Source: Opisthocomus hoazin
Taxonomy: Eukaryota > Chordata > Aves > Opisthocomiformes > Opisthocomidae
Assembly: GCF_030867145.1 (NCBI RefSeq)
Contig: NC_134419.1
Coordinates: 7,157,501 to 7,221,500 of the forward strand
Length of the DNA stretch: 64,000 nt
Reading direction: 5' to 3'
In this document: piece after piece, positions 37,301 through 47,369 of the stretch
How the letters are laid out: every line of letters starts with the position of its first letter
Numbering within the stretch: position 1 is the stretch's first letter
Notes under the pieces: model-generated
What the model was told of the DNA's origin: nothing
The model's input: only the letters and a program-made list of their open reading frames with translations
Database searches by the model: none
Made by a program: the position numbers and the translations under genes

Positions 37301-38242
37301 GTGCGGGTCAGCGAACTGACAGCAGAGCACAGAAACCTGCCGCCAGTCTCGGACGGGCCGCTCCTCCTACCTGAAGCTGGAATCCCATATCCTCACACAC
37401 CCTTGTCCTGACAAGACATGACGTCTCCGCAGCATCACCGTTTGCTGCGGGCGTGACATTAGTTTCCTGGGTGAAACAACCCTGGAGTCTCCCCGCCAGG
37501 CGCAGCGCCCACTGCCTGGCTGTCCCAGCAGCGGCGCACACCACGACAGATGCTGTTGGCCATGCTGCGCCTGCTCCTTCCCGAGCCCACGTGGCGCAGG
37601 GGGAGGGCGTGAGGGAGACGGGCACGGGGGACACCTCTGGGCTCTGTGTCTGGGGTCTGTACAACGCCTCAGCTCCCACGGAGTGCTGCCAGAAAACGTC
37701 CCGTTCATGAAGCAATTTAGCCCACGCTCTTCAAAGACACCTCAAAATTAAAGGCCTTAACCAGAAATGGTAATTATTACTTTGGACAAAAATTCTTCTC
37801 AGAGCTGGGGAGAGAAGAAGAAGAAGAATTTCCCATCTTTTTTCCGCCCTAGACCTGTGGGGAGAGAATTAACGCCGGCAACCAGGCGCGCTCGTGGGGT
37901 GCGAGCACTGGGCCCTGGACGCGAGGCCGGGGAGCTGCCTGAGGACGCGGGACGCAGCCGGGGACGGGCGGGCCCCGGCCCCCTTACCTGCAGCGAGAGG
38001 TGGTTGGTGAGCTCCGGCAGCAGCAGCGGGAACTCCTTCAGGTCGATGCCGCCGCAGTCCACGACGCCCTCCTGGGTGCAGCCGCAGTCGCGGGGGCAGG
38101 CGGGGCCCGGGCCCGGCGCCCGCCGCCGCTCGGGGGCTCCCTCGGGGAACGCGTTGGCGGCGGGAGGCGGCGGCGGGCGGGCGGCGGCGCAGCCCAGCGC
38201 CAGCAGCCCCAGCGCCAGCAGCGCCCGGCCGCCGGCCGGCAT
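16162..38242 (-). CDS. PODN: PODN, podocan (complete, 9 coding exons)
   Basis: Podocan is a secreted class V small leucine-rich proteoglycan of the extracellular matrix. The family is known to bind collagen and restrain smooth-muscle cell growth. The coding sequence joins 38242-37988, 36345-36252, 33984-33920, 29650-29541, 26808-26652, 24667-24552, 22502-21845, 18351-18203 and 16330-16162. All introns are GT-AG and the phases agree, giving 590 residues, close to the roughly 600 of mammalian podocan. Residues 1-21 form a signal peptide. Cysteines at about 49, 53, 55 and 63 (C-X3-C-X-C-X7-C, CPRDCGC...VDCGG) are the N-terminal SLRP cap. About twenty LRRs run from about residue 78 to 565. The tail is acidic ([14 protein letters not shown]). 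The start was chosen because the signal peptide follows it directly. An in-frame upstream ATG at 38398 would add 52 low-complexity residues and is less likely. Confidence 0.95.
16331..18202 (-). other. PODN: PODN intron 8
   Basis: A 1.87 kb GT-AG intron of AT-rich sequence. No repeat or RNA gene is recognised. Confidence 0.7.
18203..18351 (-). CDS. PODN: PODN coding exon 8
   Basis: A 149-bp exon between TTGCAG and GTAAGG. It encodes two LRRs: [20 protein letters not shown], then [18 protein letters not shown] and KIKGIYL. It enters in phase 0 and leaves in phase 2, completing an Arg codon with exon 9. Confidence 0.95.
19996..20777 (+). mobile_element. CR1 LINE, 3' fragment (antisense in PODN intron 7)
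   Basis: A plus-oriented CR1 copy truncated at its 5' end. It still has an open frame of 140 residues (19,999-20,421) covering the end of the CR1 ORF2 protein: [25 protein letters not shown] and [11 protein letters not shown]. The untranslated 3' region follows, and it ends in ATTCTGTGATTCTATGAT. A T-run of 23 (20,561-20,583) interrupts the 3' region. The long intact frame suggests a younger copy than the one at 8.9 kb. Confidence 0.93.
20561..20583. repeat. T homopolymer (23 T) inside CR1
   Basis: An uninterrupted T run replaces the usual ...GGAAGAATTTTTTCAC segment of the CR1 3' region. It is length-unstable and sensitive to sequencing error. Confidence 0.9.
21305..21392 (-). repeat. tRNA-like SINE relic
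   Basis: The minus strand reads AGCAGCTCAGCTGGCTAAGG (an A-box-like tRNA start). After about 30 bases it continues AGGTCTGGATTCAATC (degenerate B-box). A B-box matching GGTTCGAATCC is not intact and the acceptor stem does not close, so this is a tRNA-derived SINE or pseudo-tRNA rather than a working tRNA gene. Confidence 0.5.
21845..22502 (-). CDS. PODN: PODN coding exon 7 (large LRR exon)
   Basis: A 658-bp exon after a CCCAAG acceptor, completing a Trp codon with exon 6. It encodes about nine consecutive LRRs: [109 protein letters not shown] and [11 protein letters not shown]. The donor is CAG|GTAGAA, somewhat weak. The first LRR has a possible N-glycosylation site, NLS. This is the best conserved part of the gene. 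Confidence 0.96.
22503..24551 (-). other. PODN: PODN intron 6
   Basis: A 2.05 kb GT-AG intron with no repeat or RNA gene recognised. Confidence 0.7.
24552..24667 (-). CDS. PODN: PODN coding exon 6
   Basis: A 116-bp exon after a CTCTAG acceptor. It encodes [33 protein letters not shown] and two bases of Trp. It has a potential N-glycosylation site, NET. The donor is GTGAGA. Confidence 0.95.
24668..26651 (-). other. PODN: PODN intron 5
   Basis: A 1.98 kb intron. It has a small tandem duplication at 25,223-25,288 (GGAATTATAAA... ATATATAAAACAC, period 39). Nothing else is recognised. Confidence 0.65.
26652..26808 (-). CDS. PODN: PODN coding exon 5
   Basis: A 157-bp exon after TTCCACAG. It encodes [39 protein letters not shown] and ALYKLHLK, that is, two LRRs. 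A possible N-glycosylation site is NGS. It ends in phase 0 at AAG|GTAATG. Confidence 0.95.
26809..29540 (-). other. PODN: PODN intron 4
   Basis: A 2.7 kb intron holding a CR1 copy (28,174-28,645). The remainder is unassigned. Confidence 0.7.
28174..28645 (-). mobile_element. CR1 LINE, 3' fragment (sense in PODN intron 4)
   Basis: A minus-oriented CR1: the 3' terminal repeat (CATAGAATCACAAAATCACA on plus) is at the left and the coding remnant at the right. The minus strand encodes the family peptide blocks [27 protein letters not shown] and [15 protein letters not shown]. It is truncated at about 28,645 and carries frame lesions there. Confidence 0.93.
29541..29650 (-). CDS. PODN: PODN coding exon 4
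   Basis: A 110-bp exon after TTTACAG. It encodes [31 protein letters not shown] and QKPNL plus two bases of Arg. These are two LRRs matching podocan closely. Confidence 0.95.
29651..33919 (-). other. PODN: PODN intron 3
   Basis: A 4.3 kb intron, the longest of the gene. It contains a (GA)n tract at 33,052-33,074. I recognise no interspersed repeat, exon or RNA gene here. Confidence 0.65.
33920..33984 (-). CDS. PODN: PODN coding exon 3
   Basis: A 65-bp exon after TTTTTAAG. With the last base of exon 2 it encodes [20 protein letters not shown] and NK, one LRR core. The donor is AAG|GTAAGA. Confidence 0.94.
33985..36251 (-). other. PODN: PODN intron 2
   Basis: A 2.3 kb intron, of which 665 bp is a solo LTR (35,465-36,129) ending 122 bp from the exon 2 donor. 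The remainder is unassigned. Confidence 0.7.
35465..36129 (+). mobile_element. Solo LTR of an avian endogenous retrovirus (ERVL-like)
   Basis: This 665-bp unit starts TGTACTGGGTTTGCGTGGCA and ends ACCATGACA, i.e. TG...CA termini. It has a TATA-like TATTTAAG at 35,644-35,651, a purine-rich middle and a GATAAATGAAACC stretch (35,941-35,953) where an AATAAA would be expected. I recognise the type as a repeat widespread in non-galliform birds. No gag, pol or env is present, so it is a solo LTR. Perfect target-site duplications are not visible (CCACT before, CCTCC after), suggesting age. It runs antisense to PODN. Longer relatives of this LTR carry an internal tandem-repeat section that looks reduced here (from memory). 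Confidence 0.75.
36252..36345 (-). CDS. PODN: PODN coding exon 2
   Basis: A 94-bp exon after TTTCTTAG. It encodes [20 protein letters not shown] and [11 protein letters not shown] plus one base of Gly, the first two full LRR units after the Cys cap. It joins exon 1 in phase 0. Confidence 0.95.
36346..37987 (-). other. PODN: PODN intron 1
   Basis: A 1.64 kb intron that becomes GC-rich from about 37,150 toward exon 1, forming the downstream shoulder of the PODN CpG island. Open frames in the GC-rich part (for example 37,308-37,715 minus) show no recognisable domain. Confidence 0.7.
37988..38242 (-). CDS. PODN: PODN coding exon 1 (start, signal peptide, Cys cap)
   Basis: ATG at 38242-38240 opens 85 codons. 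They hold a hydrophobic signal peptide ([15 protein letters not shown]), a Pro/Ala-rich linker, the cysteine cluster CPRDCGC...VDCGG, and the start of LRR 1 ([11 protein letters not shown]). The donor is CAG|GTAAGG. The linker is shorter and more Pro-rich than I recall in mammals. Codon use is extremely GC-rich compared with the other eight exons, in line with the CpG island. Confidence 0.92.
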
Positions 38243-38348
38243 CGCCCCTGGAAGCCGAGAGCGGGGCGAGGGGTCAGGGCCCGGTCCCGGGAGCCCCTCA
38301 GCCCCCTCCCGCCGGCCGGCATCGCCCCTGGAAGCCGAGAGCGGGGCG
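38231..38348. repeat. 80-bp-offset tandem duplication around the PODN ATG
   Basis: The 38 bases at 38,231-38,268 recur exactly at 38,311-38,348. The duplicated block contains GCCGGCCGGCATCGCCCCTG, so the PODN start codon and its context are present twice. The upstream copy (38,322-38,320) is out of frame with PODN. Confidence 0.9.
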
Positions 38349-38367
38349 GGGGGGGGGGGGGGGGGGG
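38348..38367. repeat. G homopolymer (20 G)
   Basis: An uninterrupted run of 20 G immediately follows the duplicated block. It is error-prone and could mark a mis-sized or collapsed stretch of the assembly. Confidence 0.9.
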
Positions 38368-40478
38368 TGTCAAGGCGGCCTGGCAGCATCCCCCGCACCC
38401 TCCCTGCCTCCTCGAGTTATTTAAGGCTTCTTTATTTCTTTTCATATTGGGAAACGTCAGACGATCTCGAAGATTTACAGAGCGGGTTCCGCAATGTTAT
38501 TTCTTTGTGGCCGTTGGCCGCACCATTCCTTGCAGTTTTGCACGGGGGAGAAACTCTTCTCGTCGGTGTCAACAAGGGGTGCTGGAACAGGCGGCTGGGG
38601 CTGCCGGGATGCCCCTCGGAGGGGCTGCTTCGTAGGCGTCGAACAACAACAAAATCCCACCGCTACTGAGAACAAAATGGGCTTCCTATTGACTTTGGAC
38701 AGCGCTGATCTGAACCTTAGAGGCCTGGCTAACGTTCAGCTTTTATCTTTCTGGCAGCAGGTTAAAATAACGCAAACAGAAGTTGAATATCTACTGGACC
38801 GGCCAGCTGGCCCTCACCCAGCCCCCTCGGCCTCACGTGTTGCCCTTCTCAGGCTTCTATACCAAAGGATTTGCAGTAAGGGCTGGTCATGCCTTGTCTT
38901 TTGTCCTTCCGGCCATTCTTTGCCGAAGTATTTGACCGTGATGAGAAATTCTTATTCAGGCTGATCTTTTAAGGTGAAAAAGCACAATGGGCTCATGACC
39001 TTAATATGAAATAAGTACTCTGTTCACCTCTGCCAGCCCAGGTTCCTTCTTTGCATGGGAAACAAGAACCTCCCAGAGCCAGACCGGCAGCCGTCAGAAC
39101 TGGCCCAACTGCCTTTACACCCACAGGGCTTTCCTGCTTTGCACCAACTGAAACTCTGTCTGGGGCTCTTTCAGACTTCAGGTGCTTGGGAAGCATTGGA
39201 GAGATCCTGCTCTCAGTCACAGTCCTGAAAATCTGAAATAATTTCTTTAAACACTGACTTTTACTTGAAGAAATGGGAGAAGGTGGGACTACAGGACAGA
39301 GCATCCTGAGCTATGGTTGGTTTTGCTTTGGTCCTGGTCTTTGTTACCAACATGCTGGGTGATTTTAAGCGTTTAACATTGTTTGCTTGATCCCTCTTCC
39401 CCCTGCTCCACTATTCCACTGTTTCCATATCCATAAAAGCTAAATATAATGAAATTAATCTCCTTTATGAAACATTCCTTATATGGCAGCTAGATATTAA
39501 TAGTGAGATCAAAATTGGCTATATGAGTATGCCAACAGTGGATTAGTAAAATCCTTAGTATTTGGTGACCTAATCTCAGAAAGTATTTCAGAAATTTTAG
39601 AGAAAATAATCTCAGAAAATAATCTCAGGAAGTATAATATATCAGATCTCTAACGAAATATTTTTCCTATACATCATCTTACTCTTGCAGGTACTTATAA
39701 AAGAAACTAAAGAAAAAACCCCACTTTTCATATGCAGGTCAAAACCAGCCCTGCTGTAACACCACCAACGCTGTTCCCATAGCACACAGTTACATTGTGG
39801 TTGGTATCAGGCTCTATAGATTTGCAACATGCTGACTTTTCCACATATATAGCTGAAAAGATGTTAAAAAATAGCATAAAATAGCGTATCTATTCCACAC
39901 TAAAATTTCTGAGGCAATCTCACCCCACTGTCATCAATATGCATGCTTCTGCTACCGTGCCTCCAAAGTGAATGCTGTTTTGGTGCCACAGGGAGACACT
40001 TCGGATATTGAAACATCTGTTTGCATCTGCAGTGCAGGCATGATTTTGATTTTCTCTTAGTTGAAAGCAAGTCTGAAGTACCTTACTCCATTTAAACTCA
40101 TTCCCATGGGCCTGATCCAAAGACTTATTAAGAAACCCTACTAAAGGGGTAGCTCAAAACCCACTGAAGAGAGTCCTCTTCCCCTGTTGTCAGTGGGCTT
40201 TGGATCAGGTCCTTCCACCCCAAGACTGAAGTTACACGGAAACCAGCTCAGGGGTTTCTGCGGTTGCATCTTTCTGAGTCCAGACAGAGCCACCTCTGAT
40301 TTCTGCACTTTGCTGCCACACAGCACCAGAGTGCTACAAAAGGCACAGTCTCAAGAAGCAAGCTGAAGTTTCAGGAGTCACTGTGTGCTTCTCAGTGATT
40401 ACAGTTACCTCAATAAACAACAGAATTGTATTCAAAATACCTCATCTCTGTACCTATTATTCTCCACATTCTCACAGG

Positions 40479-40496
40479 ACACACACACACACACAG
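40479..40496. repeat. (CA)n microsatellite
   Basis: A short uninterrupted CA tract. Confidence 0.85.
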
Positions 40497-41413
40497 ATGG
40501 AAAAACATCCTCTCCTTCAATATCAACAGGTTAACTGAGTTTGTTACTTACATTTAATATCCTTTTTAAAAACTGCAGCTGAAAGGCAGGCTGCTGGATG
40601 TTAGTCTGACAACCCATCATTTAAACAAAAAATAAAGTGATGAAAAACTCACCTTTGCTGTCAGAAATCAGATGAATGGAGAACATTTCTCTTGCCCCCA
40701 CCGGCTCCCTCGGCTCATGCCATGTCAGTTACACGCGCTGAGCTCAGAGCGAGTCTCCCCTTTCCAAGCCAGATCCTTTCCAGATGTGAGCAGCAGAATT
40801 AGTGAGAGTAATAGGCAAACCTCTACCACCGAGAGTTTCCTGCACTTCCCAGTGAAAGCCGAGAGGAATTTTCCAGTCACCATATGCGAAAATGTGAGTA
40901 GGAAAGAGGAAGCAGCTATACTCTGAATATAAAGACTTGGGGAAGGAACACTCTCCCGTTGCTTTTTGTCAACACAGTTTGCAAGATCCATGAGAGATGC
41001 CAAAAGAAAGCATGCTGGAATTGACAGGAGAGAGGCAGAGACGGTGTGTCCTTTACCATTGCATTGCAGGATACCGGAGCGCCGCTAGCTGTTACTAGAT
41101 CTTTAATTTCAGCCACATTCAACACAGAATCTGAATTCTAGGTGGGAATGTGCTCCCATTCCCTAGGGGTCTGGTTCAAATTAGTCAGGAACAGACAGAT
41201 CAGCAGTTTTTCCTGCATTTCGTCTCCCTCCCCTGTAACTCCCCCTGGTTTTCAACCCATCAACTGATCTTCAGGGACCAGGGACAGACAGGCTGAAACT
41301 ACAAATGTCTTAAAGGCAAAGTCCCCAAATCCGATATAACACCCCAACTACCCAATCTCGTTTTTATCTTCTGAGCCCCGTATTACAGCACTAAGCATCA
41401 AACCAACCTCCAC

Positions 41414-41432
41414 CACACACACACACACACAC
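41414..41432. repeat. (CA)n microsatellite
   Basis: A short uninterrupted CA tract. Confidence 0.85.
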
Positions 41433-42067
41433 TCTACAGCCTGGTCATGTTTAGCCCAGAAGCCTCACATTTCCAACTTGCCCCTCTTGGTAAGAAAAAC
41501 AGAGGAACATGCCTTTTATGACACAGAATACTCTAAGTGCAGCAATACTTCCAAGCAAGCAACACAGCTTTTTGTCACTGACAGCACAGTTGCTATTTTA
41601 AATATAAAGCCACCTGTTTGTGACTGCCCCGGAGCGCTCTGTACCTCCACAAAATCTGCAGAGGATCGGTCCTCACCAAGAACACAGCCTTCTTGCTGAA
41701 CTCCAGCAAAGGGACACTGATTCTTTCCTCTCGGCTCCAGATGAACTAACGTCTAAAGCAATCAAGTTATTTCCTCCCTCTCTTCTTCCAGGCTCGTATC
41801 AACTGGAGCTGATCCCCCTCTGTGCCACGTGTAAGTTTCTAAAGTTAGTGTGGGAAGTGTGTTTTTACTAGAACAAAAATAAAAACAAAACAAAGCTGGC
41901 TGCCTTTTCTTAGTGATTCAGACATCCAGGATGCATTTGCCTGCTACCCGTTCTGTATTACAGTACCCTGAGTCTATACAACAAAATTTACACAAGTGTT
42001 TCCAGGGAGGAGAAAAAAAATGTGCTTATGTTGGGGGGACCACCCATCATAGCCCAGTCTGCAGACA

Positions 42068-42098
42068 GAGAGGAGGAGGAGGAGGAGGAGGAGGAGGG
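42068..42098. repeat. (GGA)n microsatellite
   Basis: About nine GGA/GAG trinucleotides in a purine-only strand. Confidence 0.9.
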
Positions 42099-42234
42099 TG
42101 ATCACCTGGCTTCCTGTTGATGCCAGAGCAGCCCACAAGGGAGAAGAAGAGAGCAGGATTCCCCCTTCCCCAAAAGTGCATTTTCAGTTGTGTTTTTGTT
42201 GTGTAAGTCTAGTACTTAGCTGTCACATAGCATC

Positions 42235-42412
42235 TAGAGGTACTACTTCATAAAAAGAGGGGCATTATGCCTTCTTTAGTGGGGAAACAGAGGCACACAA
42301 GTGTCATAACCAACCCAGGGTTATCCAGCAGGACAGAGCCAGTACTAGAAACCAGATATCCCATGTGCAAAGGTAACACTTACACCCTTACACTATGCTA
42401 CAAATTACCTAT
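42235..42412 (-). repeat. MIR-like ancient SINE
   Basis: On the plus strand the segment reads GTGGGGAAACAGAGGCACAC, then a TTATCCAGCAGGACAGAGCC core and ACTAGAAACCAGATATCCCA, ending in CTTACACTATGCTACAA. This order matches the reverse complement of the MIR family: GCATAGTG head, GGTTCGAATCC B-box region, GTGCCTCAGTTTCCCC body. Divergence is high, as expected for a copy predating the bird-mammal split. Confidence 0.65.
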
Positions 42413-43476
42413 ATAGGCTGTTTTTTTCCCAGCTTCCGCTTCCTCCACGCCTTACCCTCTTACATCAACACATCCCAAACTTGCCACCTCCGACCTCCAG
42501 ACCCAGTGCTGCGTTTCCATCTCCAGAACCCACACAAGCCCCCAAGAAAACCAGAGCTGGAGTCAAACCTATTTAAAGGCGTTCTGAACCACCACTAAGC
42601 CAAAGGCTATGTCCTAGTACGGTATATGGACTCGGGTAAGCACTGTTTCCATCACTACAGCTTCCTGGTGCTTTCAGAGGAAAGAGGTTCCACTGCAAGA
42701 CTGCACAGCCCAGAATTACTTGCAGGAAACATTTCCAGTCAAACTCGAGTGTTTGTACTCTTGTGTGTTCCCTGCTGATGGGTGACAGTGGTGGCTGCAG
42801 CCTCAACGGAGAAACATTTTCAGGTTTAAAAACCAAAGCTGAAGACTCATTTTAAACTTTGATATAATCACTACTTCAGATCACATAGATGGCAGATCCT
42901 TGGGCAAACAACTGCTAGGGTACTTCACTGAACAAGAAGCAGCTATGACAGACAGCATGTGCCACGGAGCGCCGTACTGTTTTGCAATGGGCCCAGCACA
43001 CAGTGCGCTGTACAAGACCCAATCTCCTCCACTGCCTCCAGCAGAAAAAAGCCCCAGTGGTGGTCAAGGACAGACTTTGCTAACTTGAGATTTTTCATAG
43101 ATACTCTTGCAGACCTCAGCATAAGGACATGTCCAGGGCCAAGCTACAGTCTGCAGTACACTTTATTCTACTACTATAATGGAGAAAGCCAGACAACTTA
43201 CCCAAGTTACACCAAGGCTGCACTTGTCTCATGGAACCATGGAGGATGAGAACAGCACAGAGGTAGCTCAAACCCATGAGGCCTGCTCAGCTCTGACTTT
43301 GCATCTGTTGTCACTGTCCTAAAGAGATTATAGGCTAAATTTATACATGATATGATAAACTCAAATAACAGATACCCCAGTCAAGCAACAACATGGCAGA
43401 GAACAAAAGGTATAAGCAGATCTATTGAAGCATGAGCCCCAAGAACAGGGGTTCTTCAGGCATCAGCTCACTTGCA

Positions 43477-43543
43477 ATCAGCATGGAGTGAGGCATGAGG
43501 AATTCAGGTCATCAGCATGGAGTGAGGCATGAGGCATTCAGGT
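43477..43543. repeat. 34-bp tandem duplication, two copies
   Basis: ATCAGCATGGAGTGAGGCAT... occurs at 43,477-43,509 and again at 43,511-43,543 with a single mismatch (GGAATTC against GGCATTC). Confidence 0.9.
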
Positions 43544-43913
43544 TTTAGTTGTGTCTTAAAAGGTAATAAAATATTCTTTACTCTCACCTTTTATTTAGAT
43601 GATTTAAATAAGACTCTACAGATATACTGGTGTTCCTGAAGCATTCACTGCTGTATGCTGATACTGTGGCTTTATTTGAAGGGAGAGAGAAAAGCCCATT
43701 AAAATTCTTTTAAGTAACTTGCCGTCATTTGCTTCAAAAAACGAATAATCAAAACACAAACACTAAAAGGCTTTTTTGTCTCCAAAGCAGGAAAGGAAGT
43801 ATTTTTCAAACCTAAGTATGCACAACAGAGCCTGGCCATGAGCCTATTGGCAGCTGTGTGTTGATCCGAATGAACTTTAAGCTATCTGTTCTCCCACAGG
43901 ACACGTAATGTTT

Positions 43914-43930
43914 AAAAAAAAAAAAAAAAA
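43914..43930. repeat. A homopolymer (17 A)
   Basis: An uninterrupted A run; no retroposed sequence is recognised upstream of it. Confidence 0.85.
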
Positions 43931-44068
43931 TAAATCCATGACTGCTTTTAATCTACCTGAAATATGGGATACAGACACAGCATATTTTGTACTTGTTTTA
44001 TACTATCCATGTTCCTTTTAGCCTGCTGCAGCATTATTAGGATATATCGGTTCCTGTATCGCAGTATA

Positions 44069-44200
44069 CAGAATCATAGAATCAGAATTGTAAAGGTTGG
44101 AAGTGACCTTAAAGTCCATCTGGTTCCAACCCCCCTGTCATGAGCACCTTCCACTAGACCAGGTTGCTCAGAGCTCCATCCAACCTGGCCTTGAACACGT
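44069..44200 (-). mobile_element. CR1 LINE, short 3' end
   Basis: A minus-oriented CR1 tail of about 130 bp. On plus it starts with the terminal repeat AGAATCATAGAATCAGAATT, then GGTTGGAAGTGACCTTAAAG, and ends at CCAACCTGGCCTTGAACACG. It has no coding remnant. Confidence 0.9.
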
Positions 44201-47200
44201 AACATTAAACACTTAACATATAACTAACATTTCCCGGATAACCCACCCATGGCCATATAAAGCCATCTGCTTTTACGTTAGCAATGAATTCTTCTTATAG
44301 ATACAGAGTACATAACAGCTCACACTGTCACTCCAACAAATTACGCTGCTGTTTATTTAAGTAATAAAGGAATTTGTTCCAAACAGCTGGCTTTTTTTCC
44401 AGCATTTGTTCTCCATATGTGGTTTGCTTCCGCAAGTGTTGATTTTTCATAGTTGAGAGACTTTTTCCTGCCTTTTATCCACCAGGCTAATTGCATTCTT
44501 ACTCTTTTCTGTTTAATGAGAGCTGACATCCAGCTCAGCGCTCGGTAGAACAGGAAGTGATGTAGTTCCTGTTCCAAGGAGGTAACAGTTTAAACTGACC
44601 TCGGATACATTGCACATATGGGAAATAGACAAATCCAGCCTTGTGATTACTTGACTTTTTTTCTGTTGTGAGAGGGAAGATGTAGTTAAGTCCCTTTGTC
44701 CCACCCTCCTGCAGCCTGAAATGATCTGTCACCCAAAAGAATAGCTCCTTAACCCAACTGCCACAAACCGTGCTCAGCTGGTCACAGCCTCCTCACCTGA
44801 GCAAACTGATCTCTCTCCACGGCTTACCAAAAGGATCCCAGATCACCTCGTAACAGGAGGACTTGCTTTACAAAAATAAAGCCATGGTGAGCCACCTGCC
44901 AGACTCTCCATTCCCTTTCTAACACCTGCAGTTACAAAAGCCTGTAGTAGTTACTCGTGTCCTGCACCCCCATGCAGTTACTCAATACGTAAGGCCAGCC
45001 ACATACAACAGCGTACAGCTGCAGTAACTGCCTTCCCCCTAGACTGCCGCTTCTGCCCATGGATAGGCCCCCATTCACCCAAAGAGCTCTCTTGCAAATA
45101 TCCCAAATTCAGAGTTTTGTCCCAGATTCCTATTTGTTACCCTGATCAACACAGGAACGCAGACTTCTTGAAGTAGCATAGCTCTTTTCTTAAGGGAAGG
45201 AGCCAGGTTCTGATCCTCAGCTTTTCTTCTAATGACTCTAATTAATTATTTTTCAAAATACATGTGGTATAAAGTGTGTAAGTGTAATGTACTGCATTGT
45301 ACCTATTTCTGACTAGGCAAAGCAGCCAGACTGAAACACAAGTTTAAAAAGCAAATCTGCGCTCCAAAACCAAAGCACTCAAATTCCTGCAAGCCTGACC
45401 TGCTGAGTCAGGCACTGCTCTGCTCACTGGCTCCAACTCTGACAAATCTATTTGCTTCTGTTATAGCAATGAAACAGGTTTTACTTTTTTTCATTGTTAT
45501 GAGAATTGATATCAGAAAGAATTATATTAATTTTACAAAAGAAAGTAAAAATAAGATATACCTGCCAACCTGACAGCATCTCTGGCTGTCAAATGATTGA
45601 CACTTCTCACAGCTGGTAAAAAAAACCCAACAAACCAATAGCTACAAAGGGTATTCAGCAGAGTCCGTGAAGGAAGAACAACTCTCTCAAGCATTTTAAT
45701 GTCTAAAGCTGAAATTTCCTCTCATGTGATCTGGGAGTCTGAGAACACTAAATCCTCTGCCTAGAGGATTAGGATTTTTTTTTTCTTACACAAGGCCTTT
45801 GAAACAAAAAATTCAAACTTTGCTATGTTCAGTGACTAGCCCCCCGCCTCTTGGTATCTCTAGCCACCTTTCTAACTCTGCCCTCAAGGAATCAACATAA
45901 CAGAAGTAACACATAAACTTCACAAGTAAGGCTGATCTAAGGTTGCAGAGGATTCTGTCTGGAGAAGAGGTGCTTAATACTGCTTGGTCAAGACCAAGTG
46001 GAGTGAGAAAAAAACTTTTGTAAAGAGATTTCTAAAATGGTACAAACTTGGTAACGTTTTATTCGAGTTATGCAAAAAACGAGTAATAGAAATTAAACAT
46101 AATGTCAAAATCTGCTCTGTATCATAGAACTTTGCCTACTTTCTCATCATGTTGAACAGGGCCAGTTACTTCTGTCTACTGTGGAATTTATTTATTCAAA
46201 GTTATCACATCCTAAGACTGACGAATGTAAATGGGGGATCTGGAATTTTTAGAACAGACATCACACACACTCCTCACTCCCAGAAAAAGGAAAATTAGAA
46301 ATAGTACTATATCATATTTAAAAAATTATTGGGAAGTTATGACACAAAGAAGGTGATGGAAGTGGAGGAGTAATACAAGACAGATGTCTCAATCAGATAT
46401 TAACTGGTACATGGGGTAAATATATGACTTGCTTTGTCATTTACTTCATCTTCTTAAATACTGCAGAAGGAGAAATACAAAATGGTCTAGTTCTCCCACT
46501 TCCAAGCAGAGAAGGTAGGCTGTGCTAACCTCTGCTTTGCTCGCTCTACCTACAATCGGTAAGTCAACTAAACATCCACATTTAGTCTGGGATTTTTCTG
46601 TTGTAACGACATCGTATCTGCAAGTGCCCAAACCTGAAAGTCCTAGGCCTGCACAAACCTAGAGAGTCTGACGCCAGGGTCTCAGACTTGGATAGTCTTT
46701 CTCTTGATAGCAAACAGACTCCTAAGTTGTATTTGCACTAGTTTGGTTTTCTTACTTTTTTTAATATTCCTGTGCAGCTTTCCCCCCCGCCCTTAAAAAA
46801 TTATCTCAATCTGCAGCTAAGCACATCTTATTGGTAAGGACTACTTTGATCCATTTTCGCTTCTTTACAGTTAAAAATTAATATGCTTCTTTAATTAAAC
46901 AGTGGCCAAAAATACGCTGAGTCTCTGCTCAAAGTTGTCTGAAAAGTCAGGTTCTTAGCGTGCATACCAGACACCTACCCAAAGCTCTTCTGGTGGTATC
47001 GGTGATTCAAAAGGAAGAAAAAGCTTGCTAATGAAAGGGTGTACACGCAGCTCTGTGTAGAGGAACAAATTGTTTTCAGTACAGAGCTACTGCTGCAATC
47101 CTGTAATTCCCCTTTATTTTAACCCCTAACCCAAGTGGCAAGAATTTAGCAAAAAGCAGCGGTACATCCATTAGGAAACGTTATTTTGCAGAGAGCTAAC

Positions 47201-47369
47201 ACTGCTTTCGTTTCAGAGACATGACTCCTATCTACTACAATCCTTTGGGTAAGCCAATAAACAAGTACACAAGAGGAAACCTCATTCATATATAGTAGAT
47301 TGTTTTTTAAGAAGTTTTCAGTGGGGCAAGGCAGTATCTGTCTTATTCAGCACCAAACTAATGCCTTGG

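Larger units (their letters stand above)
37840..38640 (-). promoter_or_regulatory. PODN: PODN CpG island / probable promoter
   Basis: Very GC- and CpG-rich DNA covers the first coding exon and the sequence upstream of it on the minus strand, typical of a vertebrate promoter CpG island. No TATA box is placed. The transcription start is probably between about 38,260 and 38,600 but cannot be fixed by eye. A tandem duplication and a 20-G run lie inside. Confidence 0.65.

Noticed and set aside
37767-38669. 300-codon open frame on plus
   Set aside because: It is the antisense shadow of PODN exon 1 and its CpG island.
44353-44732. Overlapping minus frames of 63-74 codons
   Set aside because: No homology, splice sites or upstream promoter recognised.
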